Below are positions 34,663 to 43,494 of a stretch of 64,000 bases of DNA, one piece after another (position 1 is the first letter of the stretch; each line of letters starts with the position of its first letter). Source of the stretch: Mycobacterium numidiamassiliense (GTDB taxonomy: Bacteria > Actinomycetota > Actinomycetes > Mycobacteriales > Mycobacteriaceae); the NCBI RefSeq assembly GCF_900157365.1, contig NZ_FUEZ01000004.1, forward strand, positions 4,308,966 through 4,372,965, given 5' to 3'. Both the position numbers and the translations under genes were made by a program. The notes beneath the pieces are model-generated. The model was not told the origin of the DNA. It was given only the letters and a program-made list of their open reading frames with translations, and searched no databases.

Positions 34663-37035
34663 ATGACCGACGCCTCCCTGATGTTGCAGTCGGGCCGCGC
34701 CGATACGGTTGTCCGGCAGCACTTTACCGTGACCGGTGTCGTGCAGGGGGTTGGCTTTCGTCCGTTTGTCTATCGCCTCGCCAGGGAGCTCGACCTGGCC
34801 GGATTGGTCGGAAACGATTCCGGTGCAGTCTTTCTCGAAGTGCAGGGTAAGCCGGTACGGGTTGCGGAATTCGCTCGCCGGCTGCGTGCCGATGCCCCGC
34901 CACTGGCCCGGATCAGCACCGTGCGCGTGACCGACTTGGCGCCGGATCAGGGCTGGGGAACCGACTTTCGGATCGTGGCCAGTCAGAAAATCACCGGTGC
35001 GGCCACGCCGATTCCGCCTGACATCGCCGTCTGCGACGCGTGTGTGGCCGAGTTGTTCGACCCGTACAACCGCCGATACCGGCATCCGTTCATCACCTGC
35101 ACGAACTGTGGACCGCGGTTCACCATCATCGCGGCATTGCCGTACGACCGCCCGGCCACCACCATGTCGTCATTCGCCATGTGTGAGCGGTGCGCTGCTG
35201 AATACCACGATCCCGCCGACCGCCGGTTCCACGCGCAGCCGATCGCCTGCCCTGAGTGCGGGCCGTCGCTGTGGTTCGACTCGCGGGCCGGGGGCCGGGT
35301 CGACGGAGCAGACGCCGCGCTGGCCGCGACCCAACGAGCCCTGGCGGCCGGTGCGGTGGTCGCCATCAAGGGAATCGGCGGCTACCACCTGGCCTGCCGC
35401 GTCGACGACGAGACGGCGGTCGGTGCGGTACGGGCACGAAAGATGCGGGGCGCCAAGCCCTTGGCCATCCTGGTCCGTGACCTCGCCGTCGCCCGCCGCT
35501 ATGCCGGCATCGACGACACCGAGGCCGCTGTGCTGTCGGGTGTTGCCCGCCCCATTGTGTTGCTGCGCCGCCGCGCGGACGCTCCGGTCGCCGAGGCGCT
35601 GGCCCCCGGCAGCCCGCTGCTCGGACTGATGCTGCCTTACTCCCCCATTCATCACCTGTTGCTGGCGGCCGTGCCCGGCACGGCCGGGCCGGTGCCCGAT
35701 GCGCTGGTGCTGACCAGCGCCAACCGCTCTGACGAACCGATCTGCTTCACCGACGACGACGCCCGGCTGCGGCTGCCGGAGCTCTGTGACGCCGTGCTCG
35801 ACCATGATCGACCGATCCACGTGCCCTGTGACGACTCCGTGGTGCGCGTTGTCGACGGCGAGGAACTGCCGATCCGCCGGTCCCGGGGCTATGCGCCGCT
35901 GCCGGTCGAGATGGGGCCCGGGGGGCTGAGCGCGCCCGCGGTGCTAGCGGTCGGGGGCGAACTCAAGAATACGTTCTGCCTCACCGACGGCTCGCGCGCC
36001 TACATGTCCGGACACATCGGTGACATGGCCACCATGGAGACGTTGGGCGCGTTCGAACGCGCAGTCGGCCAACTCGGCGAAATGCGCTGTCGGCCAACCC
36101 GCTTGGCTGCCGATCTGCATCCGGGGTATCACACTCGACTCTGGGCGGAACGTCACACCGGCGATCGACCGCTGGACCTCGTTCAACATCACCACGCACA
36201 TGTGGTGTCGCTGCTGGCCGAACACGGACGCATCGGTGAACCCATCGTCGGGGTGGCCTTCGACGGCACCGGCTACGGCTGCGACGGGACAGTCTGGGGC
36301 GGTGAGGTTCTCACGCTCGGTCCCGATAGCCACCGTTTCGTACGCGCCGGCCACCTGTTGGCCGCGCCGCTGGCGGGCGGGGACGCTGCCGTGCGCAACC
36401 CTTGGCGGATGGCGCTGTCCCAGTTGTGGATGGCAGACATCGACTGGACGCCGGATCTGGCACCGGTCGCGGCGGCGGCACCAGACGAATTACGGCTCAT
36501 TCGTTCGCAATTCGAGAGCGGCACCGGATGCGTGCCGTGCTCGAGCATGGGCCGGCTGTTCGATGCTGTCGCCTCGCTGCTGGGGGTACGGCATCGGATC
36601 GATTACGAGGGTCAGGCCGCCATCGAACTCGAGGCTTTGGCCGAGTCGGCCACAGACACTCATCGCACGCTGCTGCCGTCACTGCCGCTGTTGGTGCGGT
36701 CCGACGGGGTCATCGATCCGGCCACGATGGTGCAAACTCTGGTGTCGGCGTTGTATGCGGGCACGCCTGCGGCGCTGCTGGCCGCCGCATTCCACCGGGC
36801 GGTCGCAACAGCGGTCGCCGAGCTGGTTTCCCAGGTGGCCGGCGCGGTGCGGCTGGTAGGCCTGACCGGCGGCGTCTTCCAAAATGCGCTGCTGTTGCGC
36901 GAATGCCGTAATAACCTGCAAATGAAGGGATTCGAAGTTTTGACCCATCGTAGGGTGCCACCCAATGACGGCGGCCTGGCGCTGGGCCAGGCGGCGATCT
37001 CGATGCTGATCGCACTCGGGGAGGCGCAGACGTGA
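34663..37035 (+). CDS. hypF: carbamoyltransferase HypF
   Basis: A 790-residue protein making the thiocarbamate on HypE that becomes the cyanide ligands. An N-terminal acylphosphatase domain (VTGVVQGVGFRPFVYRLAREL) is followed by paired zinc fingers (CDAC, CTNC, CERC, CPEC between about residues 120 and 200), a YrdC-like domain (VAIKGIGGYHLACRVDD) and a Kae1-like carbamoyltransferase domain (VQHHHAHVVSLLAEHG, VAFDGTGYGCDGTVWGGE, LTGGVFQNALL). Start ATG (MTDASLML) two bases after the hypC stop; the upstream open frame is hypC in another frame. Stop overlaps the next start. Confidence 0.96.
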   Translation: MTDASLMLQSGRADTVVRQHFTVTGVVQGVGFRPFVYRLARELDLAGLVGNDSGAVFLEVQGKPVRVAEFARRLRADAPPLARISTVRVTDLAPDQGWGTDFRIVASQKITGAATPIPPDIAVCDACVAELFDPYNRRYRHPFITCTNCGPRFTIIAALPYDRPATTMSSFAMCERCAAEYHDPADRRFHAQPIACPECGPSLWFDSRAGGRVDGADAALAATQRALAAGAVVAIKGIGGYHLACRVDDETAVGAVRARKMRGAKPLAILVRDLAVARRYAGIDDTEAAVLSGVARPIVLLRRRADAPVAEALAPGSPLLGLMLPYSPIHHLLLAAVPGTAGPVPDALVLTSANRSDEPICFTDDDARLRLPELCDAVLDHDRPIHVPCDDSVVRVVDGEELPIRRSRGYAPLPVEMGPGGLSAPAVLAVGGELKNTFCLTDGSRAYMSGHIGDMATMETLGAFERAVGQLGEMRCRPTRLAADLHPGYHTRLWAERHTGDRPLDLVQHHHAHVVSLLAEHGRIGEPIVGVAFDGTGYGCDGTVWGGEVLTLGPDSHRFVRAGHLLAAPLAGGDAAVRNPWRMALSQLWMADIDWTPDLAPVAAAAPDELRLIRSQFESGTGCVPCSSMGRLFDAVASLLGVRHRIDYEGQAAIELEALAESATDTHRTLLPSLPLLVRSDGVIDPATMVQTLVSALYAGTPAALLAAAFHRAVATAVAELVSQVAGAVRLVGLTGGVFQNALLLRECRNNLQMKGFEVLTHRRVPPNDGGLALGQAAISMLIALGEAQT

Positions 37036-37772
37036 CGGCCACGACCGCGATCGACCGCGGGCTGAGCACCGAGCTGGCCTCGGATCTGGCCACTGACTTG
37101 GCCGCCGCAGCCTTCACGCTGGCCAAGCGATTCGCGGCGGGCGCCACCATGTGGTCGATTGCCCCGTCGTGGGAGCCGCATGCGCTGCATATCGCGGTCG
37201 AGTTCGTGCATCCGGTGATCATGGGTAAGCGAGCCTTGCCCGCGGTGGCGCTGACCGGACCCGACCTGGTCGACTTGGTGCGAGTGTCGGTGCGGCCCGG
37301 CGACATTGTGGTCGCAGTCTCCGGTGCGGACGACCCGGACGTTCGGTCGGTGATGCGCCGCAGCCCGGCATGGGGAGCCACCACAATATGGATCGGCAGC
37401 GGCGAACGACCCCGGATGGGTTTGGCCGATCATGTGCTATGGCTTGATGATCCGGACCCCCGAGTGCCCGCCACGGGTGGCTTCGTGTTGTTCTATCACC
37501 TGTTGTGGGAGCTGACCCACGTCTGTTTCGAGCACTCCGGATTGCTCAAACCCGAAGGCGCCGAACCGGTTTGCATCACCTGCAGCGACGAGGGACGGCT
37601 AGGCGAAGTGGTGACGGCATCGATTAGCGGTCAAGCCGCGGTCCGTACCGCACGGGGCGTCGAGGACGTCGTGACAACGTTGATCGACCCGGTTGGCGCG
37701 GGTGAGCTGGTGCTGGTGCACGCCGGCACCGCAATCAGCCGCCTCGGCGACGAAGAAGTGGGGCTTGCATGA
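37032..37772 (+). CDS. SIS-like domain fused to a HypC-type domain
   Basis: A 246-residue protein starting with GTG. Residues 1-170 look like a SIS (sugar isomerase) fold: VEFVHPVIMGKRALPAVAL, VRPGDIVVAVSGADDPD and WGATTIWIGSG. Residues about 178-246 read as a HypC/HupF domain: CITCSDEGRLGEVVTA, then GAGELVLVHAGTAISRLGDEEV, closely paralleling the end of true HypC proteins. Its cysteine is internal, not N-terminal as in HypC. Such proteins are sometimes labelled HupF. It overlaps hypF and the next SIS gene by four bases each. A role in assembling the NiFe cofactor is inferred. Confidence 0.75.
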   Translation: MTATTAIDRGLSTELASDLATDLAAAAFTLAKRFAAGATMWSIAPSWEPHALHIAVEFVHPVIMGKRALPAVALTGPDLVDLVRVSVRPGDIVVAVSGADDPDVRSVMRRSPAWGATTIWIGSGERPRMGLADHVLWLDDPDPRVPATGGFVLFYHLLWELTHVCFEHSGLLKPEGAEPVCITCSDEGRLGEVVTASISGQAAVRTARGVEDVVTTLIDPVGAGELVLVHAGTAISRLGDEEVGLA

Positions 37773-38443
37773 GTCACGACGAGCCGACCGGCTTCCTGTA
37801 CCCCTTCATCGACGCCGAGGAAGACCTGAAGGACGGCGCAACCGCATCGCTGCTGGCCGACTTGGCCGCGTCGGCGCAGGCCAAAGCATCCGAAAGCCTG
37901 GCGTTGCGGCGCTCGACACTGGAAGCCAACGCTGATCTGGTGAACCGGGCCGCCATCGAGATGGCCCGCCGCTTCGAGGCGGGCGGGCGCTTGTTCACCT
38001 TCGGAAATGGTGGCAGCTGCACCGATTCCACCACGTTGGCGCGGCTGTTCGCCCGACCGCCGCTAAACACACCGCTCCCAGCGTGGTCGCTGAACGACGA
38101 TCCGGCGATCGTGACCGCCCTGGGCAACGACGTCGGGTTCGAGCTGGTGTTCGCCCGGCAGCTGATCGCCCGGGCGCGGGCCGGCGACATCGCCGTCGCC
38201 ATGTCGACCAGCGGCAATTCGCCCAACCTGCTCACGGCCCTGGCCGAAGCGCGACAACGCGGCCTGTACACCATCGGTTTCGCCGGCTACGACGGTGGCG
38301 CCTTCGCGAATAACCCAAACGTAGACGCCTGCTTCGTGGTTCGTTCGCAAAGTGTGCACAGGATTCAGGAATCGCAGGCCCTGCTGGGCTATCAGCTGTG
38401 GCTGGCGGTCCATTCGCACGATCAAGCCGTGGGGGCCGCATGA
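37769..38443 (+). CDS. SIS domain protein (GmhA/DiaA-like)
   Basis: A 224-residue phosphosugar-binding protein resembling sedoheptulose-7-phosphate isomerase. The SIS motifs are RLFTFGNGGSCTDSTTLARLF near residue 73 and GDIAVAMSTSGNSPNLLTALAEARQRG near 133. Active-site residues for true GmhA were not established, so ligand and activity are uncertain. It is translationally coupled to the SIS-HypC gene before it and hypE after it, which ties it to hydrogenase maturation rather than to cell-envelope heptose. Confidence 0.82.
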   Translation: MSHDEPTGFLYPFIDAEEDLKDGATASLLADLAASAQAKASESLALRRSTLEANADLVNRAAIEMARRFEAGGRLFTFGNGGSCTDSTTLARLFARPPLNTPLPAWSLNDDPAIVTALGNDVGFELVFARQLIARARAGDIAVAMSTSGNSPNLLTALAEARQRGLYTIGFAGYDGGAFANNPNVDACFVVRSQSVHRIQESQALLGYQLWLAVHSHDQAVGAA

Positions 38444-39552
38444 GCACGCCGGCAGGCGACTACCTGTCGTCGGGGCCGCGATTCGCCGAAGGTGAGGTGA
38501 TCGAGCGGATCGAGTCGTTCCGCAGGCGCCGTCCCCGGTTGCTCGACGACCATGTGACGCTGGCCCACGGCGCCGGCGGGAAGGCCGCGGCGGCGTTGGT
38601 GGACGCGGTATTCATGGAGGCATTCCGCAATCCGGCGCTGGAGCAGCTGGGCGACGGCGCGGTCCTGACGTTGCCCAGCGGCGAACGCCTGGCGATGTCC
38701 ACGGATTCATTTGTGGTGCAGCCCAGGCGTTTTCCCGGCGGCTCCATCGGCGAACTGGCTGTCCACGGCACCTGCAACGACCTCGCCATGGCCGGTGCCG
38801 TGCCCACCTGGATTTCGGCGGCATTCGTGATCGAAGAAGGATTCCCGATCGCCGAATTGAAGGACATCGTCGCCGATATGGCGGCCGCGGCGGCCCAAGC
38901 GGGCGTCCAGATCGTCACCGGCGACACCAAGGTGGTGCCCAGGGGGGCCGCCGACGGCCTGTTCGTCACCACCGCTGGAACAGGTGTCATTCCCCCGGAA
39001 CGCACGCTGTCGGCGCAGTCGGTGCGCGCTGGTGACAAGGTGCTGTTGTCCGGGTCGATGGGCGATCACGGCATGGCCGTGATGCTCGCCCGGGGAGACT
39101 TGGCGCTCGAGGCCGATATTCGCTCCGACACCGCCTGCCTGAGCCCGCTGGTCGAACTGCTGATGGCGGCCGCACCGTCCACCCGCTGGCTGCGCGATGC
39201 GACCCGGGGCGGCGTGGGCACCGTGTGCAACGAGTTGGCCCAATCCTGCGGTCTCGGGGTGGTGCTCGTAGAGCAGCGACTACCAGTGCGACCCGTGGTG
39301 AACGGCGCCTGCGAATTGCTCGGCATCGATCCCCTCTACGTCGCCAACGAAGGCAAGTTCGTCGCCGTCGTCGCACCGGAGGAGGCCGAAGCCGCCCTCG
39401 CCGCGTTGCGATCGCATCCACTGGGCGCCGACGCAGCCGAAGTGGGCGAGATCGTCACCGAACCGGCGGAAACTGTCGTGTTGCGTACCGGCTTCGGTGG
39501 CACCCGGATCGTCGACATGCTCGTCGGCGACCCGCTGCCCCGAATCTGCTGA
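38440..39552 (+). CDS. hypE: carbamoyl phosphate dehydratase HypE
   Basis: A 370-residue PurM-like ATP-binding protein that dehydrates the thiocarbamate to thiocyanate. Visible parts are LAHGAGGKAAAALV near residue 46, GDGAVLTLPSGERLAMSTDSFVV near 80, and TRGGVGTVCNELAQ near 257. It ends with the invariant PRIC, whose last cysteine is the carrier thiol. Start ATG (MSTPAGDYL), overlapping the SIS gene stop by four bases. Confidence 0.95.
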   Translation: MSTPAGDYLSSGPRFAEGEVIERIESFRRRRPRLLDDHVTLAHGAGGKAAAALVDAVFMEAFRNPALEQLGDGAVLTLPSGERLAMSTDSFVVQPRRFPGGSIGELAVHGTCNDLAMAGAVPTWISAAFVIEEGFPIAELKDIVADMAAAAAQAGVQIVTGDTKVVPRGAADGLFVTTAGTGVIPPERTLSAQSVRAGDKVLLSGSMGDHGMAVMLARGDLALEADIRSDTACLSPLVELLMAAAPSTRWLRDATRGGVGTVCNELAQSCGLGVVLVEQRLPVRPVVNGACELLGIDPLYVANEGKFVAVVAPEEAEAALAALRSHPLGADAAEVGEIVTEPAETVVLRTGFGGTRIVDMLVGDPLPRIC

Positions 39553-39568
39553 AGGGAGATGAACTGAC

Positions 39569-39841
39569 ATGTGCCTTGGGATTCCGGGCCGGATCGTTGA
39601 GATCACCGATCCTGCCAACTATCTGGCGAAGGTCGACGTCAGCGGCGTGCAGCGCACGATCAGCGTGCGGCTGTTGGAAGACGAGCTGCCAGGACCGGAC
39701 GACTGGGTGCTGGTCCACGTGGGGTTCGCGATGGCCAAGATCGACGAAACCGAGGCGTTGCTCACCCTGGCCGCCATCAAGAAACTCGGGGATGCCTACG
39801 CCACCGAAGTGGCGGCGTTCGACTCCTCGGCCATCGTCTGA
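39569..39841 (+). CDS. hypC: hydrogenase assembly chaperone HypC (copy 2)
   Basis: A 90-residue HypC starting MCLGIPGRIVEITD, with GAAGGGAG upstream. Core AKVDVSGVQRTISVRLLEDELPGPDDWVLVHVGFAMAKIDE. It differs from copy 1 in most variable positions, so it is not a recent duplicate. It directly precedes hypD, with which HypC forms the Fe(CN)2CO assembly complex. The two copies may serve different steps. Confidence 0.93.
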   Translation: MCLGIPGRIVEITDPANYLAKVDVSGVQRTISVRLLEDELPGPDDWVLVHVGFAMAKIDETEALLTLAAIKKLGDAYATEVAAFDSSAIV

Positions 39842-39856
39842 CAGTGAGGGAACGCA

Positions 39857-40996
39857 ATGAAGTTCGTTGACGAATTCCGTGATCCGGCCGCGGCCCGCAA
39901 ACTCATGGTCGCCATCGAGCACCTGGCCGCCGCCGGCCCAGAACACTTCAAGTTCATGGAAGTCTGCGGCGGTCACACCCACACCATCTACCGCCACGGC
40001 ATCGAACACCTGCTGCCCGACAACGTCGAGCTGGTGCACGGCCCAGGCTGCCCGGTCTGCGTGATCCCGATGGGCCGCATCGATGACGCGATGTGGCTGG
40101 CCGGCCAACCCGACGTGATCTTCACCTGCTTCGGCGACATGATGCGCGTACCCGGATCAGCCGGCAGCCTATTGGATGCCAAGGCGCGCGGCGCCGACGT
40201 GCGATTCGTCTACTCCCCGCTGGATGCGCTGAAGATCGCCATCGACAACCCCGACAAGAGCGTGGTGTTTTTCGCCATCGGTTTCGAGACCACTGCACCG
40301 TCAACCGCGGTCACGCTGGTGCGGGCGCGCGAGCTGGCGCTGCCCAATTTCAGTGTGTTCTGCAACCACGTCACGATCGTGCCACCGATCAAGGCCATCC
40401 TGGAGTCACCCGATCTGCGGCTGTCCGGCTTCATCGGGCCCGGGCACGTATCGACGGTGGTGGGCAATCGGCCGTACCGGTTCGTGCCGGACGTTTACCG
40501 AAAGCCGTTGGTAGTAGCTGGATTCGAGCCACTCGACATCCTTGCATCCGTCGCGATGCTACTGCGCCAGATCCGCGAGGGCCGCTGCGAGGTGGAAAAC
40601 CAATACAAGCGGGTGGTGCCCGAGCACGGCAATCCGGCCGCGCTGGCGTTGATGGGCAAGGTGTTCGCGTTACGTCCGCACTTCGAATGGCGCGGCCTGG
40701 GCTTCATCTCACAAAGCGCGCTGCGACTGCACGACGACTTCGCCGAGTTCGACGCCGAGCTACGGTTCGCCATGCCCGGTGTGCGCGTCGCGGACCCGAA
40801 GGCCTGTCAATGCGGTGAGGTGCTCAAAGGTGTGCTAAAGCCTTGGGAATGCAAGGTTTTCGGAACCGCCTGCACACCAGAAACGCCGATCGGGACGTGC
40901 ATGGTGTCTCCCGAGGGCGCCTGTGCGGCCTACTACAACTTCGGCCGCCTGCACCGCGACGCCGCCAAGTTGGTGGGGCAGTCTGGACGGGTGTGA
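39857..40996 (+). CDS. hypD: hydrogenase formation protein HypD
   Basis: A 379-residue [4Fe-4S] scaffold on which the Fe(CN)2CO unit is built. Family motifs are VCGGHTHTIYRHGIEHLLP near residue 34, VHGPGCPVCVIPMG near 57, FIGPGHVSTVVG near 194, and the C-terminal cysteine cluster CQCGEVLKGVLKPWECKVFG, GTACTPETPIGTCMVSPEG. All expected cysteines are present. hypC copy 2 lies 15 bases upstream. Confidence 0.96.
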   Translation: MKFVDEFRDPAAARKLMVAIEHLAAAGPEHFKFMEVCGGHTHTIYRHGIEHLLPDNVELVHGPGCPVCVIPMGRIDDAMWLAGQPDVIFTCFGDMMRVPGSAGSLLDAKARGADVRFVYSPLDALKIAIDNPDKSVVFFAIGFETTAPSTAVTLVRARELALPNFSVFCNHVTIVPPIKAILESPDLRLSGFIGPGHVSTVVGNRPYRFVPDVYRKPLVVAGFEPLDILASVAMLLRQIREGRCEVENQYKRVVPEHGNPAALALMGKVFALRPHFEWRGLGFISQSALRLHDDFAEFDAELRFAMPGVRVADPKACQCGEVLKGVLKPWECKVFGTACTPETPIGTCMVSPEGACAAYYNFGRLHRDAAKLVGQSGRV

Positions 40997-40999
40997 CAC

Positions 41000-41749
41000 A
41001 TGTCGGTGTCTGATTCGCCAGGCACCCGGGGCGTGGAGATGTTCGCCCGCTACGCCTACGCGCCCAACGCGTTGGGCTACTGCGGTCCTCCACTGGGAGC
41101 CACCTTTCGCGACGGATCGGTTGACGACGTGCGCAGTGCCGCAACCAGATTTACGGGGGCCTGGCCCTATCTGCGTGTGCTGTCGGCACTGACCGGTATC
41201 GGCGACCCGCTGGACTACCGGCTGGTCGAGTCGTATTGGCTCGGCGGCGGTGTCGGCACCCATATCGACCCGACCGATTTCGTCGAGGCGTTGCTGAGCA
41301 TCATCGGCCCGCAGGCGAGCCGCTACTGGTCGCATTTGTCCGCGGATCTGGCCTGCGAGGCGGCGGCTAACCACTGCTTTCACGTGTTCGGCGTCTACCC
41401 GTGGACACGCTTCCTTGGCCGGGGCATGGACGAGCATCCGATGAACGTGTTGGACAGTTGCCGGATCACTTGGGGCACAGTTGCTTCCCGTGCCGGCGAT
41501 GAGATTGAGGTCATCTGCCGACGGCTCGTTTGGGACGGCCTGGCGCTCGCGTTGTCCGAGCCTGCCGTGCGCATGCTCGAGGTCTGGGGAGACGGCTATA
41601 GCGCGGTGCCCGACGTGGCGGTCGGTGATGAGGTCGCAGTCCACTGGGGCCGGCTGTGTGGCCGGCTGAGTGCGGAGCAGGTTAGGGCGCTCGCAGACAG
41701 CACCGACCGGCAACTGCGGGTGACCAACCGACGGCTGGCGCACGTCTGA
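41000..41749 (+). CDS. DUF6390 family protein, hydrogenase-associated
   Basis: A 249-residue soluble protein at the end of the hydrogenase run, three bases after hypD. It opens FARYAYAPNALGYCGPP near residue 16 and contains FTGAWPYLRVLSALTGIGDPLDYRLVESYWLGGG near 51, plus an AANHCFHVFGVYPWTRFLGRG segment near 123. The family label is recalled; the function is unknown. Its presence with actinobacterial hydrogenases suggests a maturation role. Confidence 0.72.
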   Translation: MSVSDSPGTRGVEMFARYAYAPNALGYCGPPLGATFRDGSVDDVRSAATRFTGAWPYLRVLSALTGIGDPLDYRLVESYWLGGGVGTHIDPTDFVEALLSIIGPQASRYWSHLSADLACEAAANHCFHVFGVYPWTRFLGRGMDEHPMNVLDSCRITWGTVASRAGDEIEVICRRLVWDGLALALSEPAVRMLEVWGDGYSAVPDVAVGDEVAVHWGRLCGRLSAEQVRALADSTDRQLRVTNRRLAHV

Positions 41750-41769
41750 ACGCGTGTCAGACTGACCCC

Positions 41770-42906
41770 ATGTCTGGTTCAGCGCCGGCTTCGATCTGCG
41801 ACGTGCTGCCCGCCGCGGCCGCACTGCTCGGGATGCCGGGTGCGGTCGACCGACTGGGGTTGACGGAATCGCTTGTGGAGCAGGTTGATCGCGTCGCGGT
41901 CATCCTCGTCGACGGAATGGGCTGGCACCTGTTACCGGAGTTGGCCGCCCACGCGCCGCTGCTGGCCTCGGTGCTCGCCGGTGGCGCCGGACGGCTGAGC
42001 GAACTCGTCTGCACCTTCCCGTCGACCACGCCCAGCAGCCTGGTCTCGCTGGGCACGGGCGCGCAGCCGGGCGAGCACGGCGTGCTGGGCTTCACCCTCA
42101 ACGTCCCCGGCACCGACCGGGTACTCACCCATATCGCATGGCGCGACGACCCGGCGCCTACCGAATGGCAGCCGCTGCCAACCTGGTTCGGGCGGCTGAA
42201 CCAACACGGGTTCGGTGCCCGGGCGGTGCTGCCGTCGGCGTTCATCGGCAGTGGGCTGACCGACGCGGCCTACCGCGGCGCCGCGTTTCGCCCGACGCAG
42301 CCGAGCGACGACTACGCCGGCGTCCTCGCCGACGAGCTGCTCGCGGGGCCAGGGCTGGTGTACGGCTACATCGCCGACCTGGACACCGCGGCGCATCTCT
42401 TCGGTATCGGAACGCCGCGCTGGCACGAGGCGGCTGTCCGGGTCGATACGTTGCTGACCCGGCTGCTCGACGCGCTGCCCCCGGACGCGGCGCTGCTGGT
42501 GACCGCCGACCACGGCGGACTCAACGTGCCCGCCGATGCTCGCGTCGACCTCGACGCCGACCCGCGGCTGGGCGACGGAATCCGGGTGGTCGCCGGTGAG
42601 CCCCGGGTTCGCTACCTGCACACCGAGCCGGGCGCCGCCGCCGACGTGCAGGCCACCTGGATCGCCTTGCTGGACGGGCGGGCCCGGGTCTACAGCCGCG
42701 AGCAGGCGGTCGCCACCGGGATGTTCGGGCCGGTCAGCCCGCGCCATCTGGCGCGGCTCGGCGACGTCGTCGTCGTGTGCACCGGCGATTCGGCCGTCCT
42801 GGCGACCGCCCACGAGCCCCCGGAAGCCGCCCGCCTCATCGGTTTTCACGGCGCAGCCACCGACGCCGAAATGGCGATCCCGTTGATCGCCTTCACGCCC
42901 TCGTGA
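41770..42906 (+). CDS. alkaline phosphatase-superfamily phosphodiesterase
   Basis: A 378-residue protein of the type I phosphodiesterase/nucleotide pyrophosphatase class. The N-terminal metal site is VAVILVDGMGWHLL near residue 37; the nucleophile region is CTFPSTTPSSLVSLGTGAQPGEHGVLGF near 81; DLDTAAHLFG near 204 and TADHGGLN near 244 supply further metal-binding Asp/His. No signal peptide is seen. It begins 20 bases after the DUF6390 gene, so it could be read through from the hydrogenase operon, but nothing ties it functionally. Confidence 0.8.
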   Translation: MSGSAPASICDVLPAAAALLGMPGAVDRLGLTESLVEQVDRVAVILVDGMGWHLLPELAAHAPLLASVLAGGAGRLSELVCTFPSTTPSSLVSLGTGAQPGEHGVLGFTLNVPGTDRVLTHIAWRDDPAPTEWQPLPTWFGRLNQHGFGARAVLPSAFIGSGLTDAAYRGAAFRPTQPSDDYAGVLADELLAGPGLVYGYIADLDTAAHLFGIGTPRWHEAAVRVDTLLTRLLDALPPDAALLVTADHGGLNVPADARVDLDADPRLGDGIRVVAGEPRVRYLHTEPGAAADVQATWIALLDGRARVYSREQAVATGMFGPVSPRHLARLGDVVVVCTGDSAVLATAHEPPEAARLIGFHGAATDAEMAIPLIAFTPS

Positions 42907-42968
42907 ATCCACACGGGACTTTGACCGTATTCACAGCTCGCTTCAGGCAGCGCCCCAGTGAGGTGCTA

Positions 42969-42974
42969 TACAGT
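42969..42974 (+). promoter_or_regulatory. putative -10 element of the LpqS-like gene
   Basis: TACAGT fits the mycobacterial -10 consensus TANNNT. It ends 10 bases before the GTG at 42985, so the mRNA would have almost no leader, consistent with the lack of a clear Shine-Dalgarno. Predicted only. Confidence 0.35.
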
Positions 42975-42984
42975 CGGGCGCACT

Positions 42985-43395
42985 GTGAGGTATCGCGGCG
43001 CTGATCGGATTCGGCGATGGCAGTCAGCCATCGCGATTGCCGCAGCGCTGGGCCTGTTCACCGCGGTCGTCGTCGGATGGGCCTCACGGGAGACGGCCGT
43101 GGCCGGGGTCGCACTTCCGGCGCCGCGGTCCCACCACGCCAGTGAGCAAGCCGACGTCGCGAGCCAGCATCTTCACAGCGATTCACCGCTGGATCACCAG
43201 TCCACCAAGACGGCGTGGCTGACCCGTGAGCGACCGCCGACGTGGCCGCGCTTGTCACCGGTCTCGGTCTGGTCGCCGCTGCCTGGTTCGCTTGCCACCT
43301 CGGGTGTCCCACCCGATATCGCACGCTCGACTGCGCCCGCGGCCATGCGGGCCAATCGAGATACGTTGACCCAGTTCTGCATCGCCCGTCTCTGA
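42985..43395 (+). CDS. LpqS-like exported protein
   Basis: A 136-residue protein (an in-frame GTG nine codons upstream is an alternative). The N-terminus has one hydrophobic segment (AIAIAAALGLFTAVVVGWAS) suited to a signal anchor. The rest is His/Ser/Pro-rich (SHHASEQADVASQHLHSDS) and ends TLTQFCIARL, which resembles the C-terminus of M. tuberculosis LpqS, a copper-responsive RicR-regulon protein (from memory). Unlike LpqS I see no lipobox cysteine. The histidine cluster could bind metal. Medium-low certainty. Confidence 0.5.
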   Translation: MRYRGADRIRRWQSAIAIAAALGLFTAVVVGWASRETAVAGVALPAPRSHHASEQADVASQHLHSDSPLDHQSTKTAWLTRERPPTWPRLSPVSVWSPLPGSLATSGVPPDIARSTAPAAMRANRDTLTQFCIARL

Positions 43396-43494
43396 TCGGT
43401 CGGCTGCGGGCCACCAGTGTGCCCACGCAACCGTCACCGCGTAGGTGTGTAACCCCTGCGTCTATGTCATCAGGGAAGGGTGAGGCAGCCAGCA

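Noticed and set aside
37769..38443. Reading the GmhA-like gene as a lipopolysaccharide heptose gene
   Set aside because: Translational coupling with hyp genes and the lack of other heptose genes make a hydrogenase-linked role more likely.
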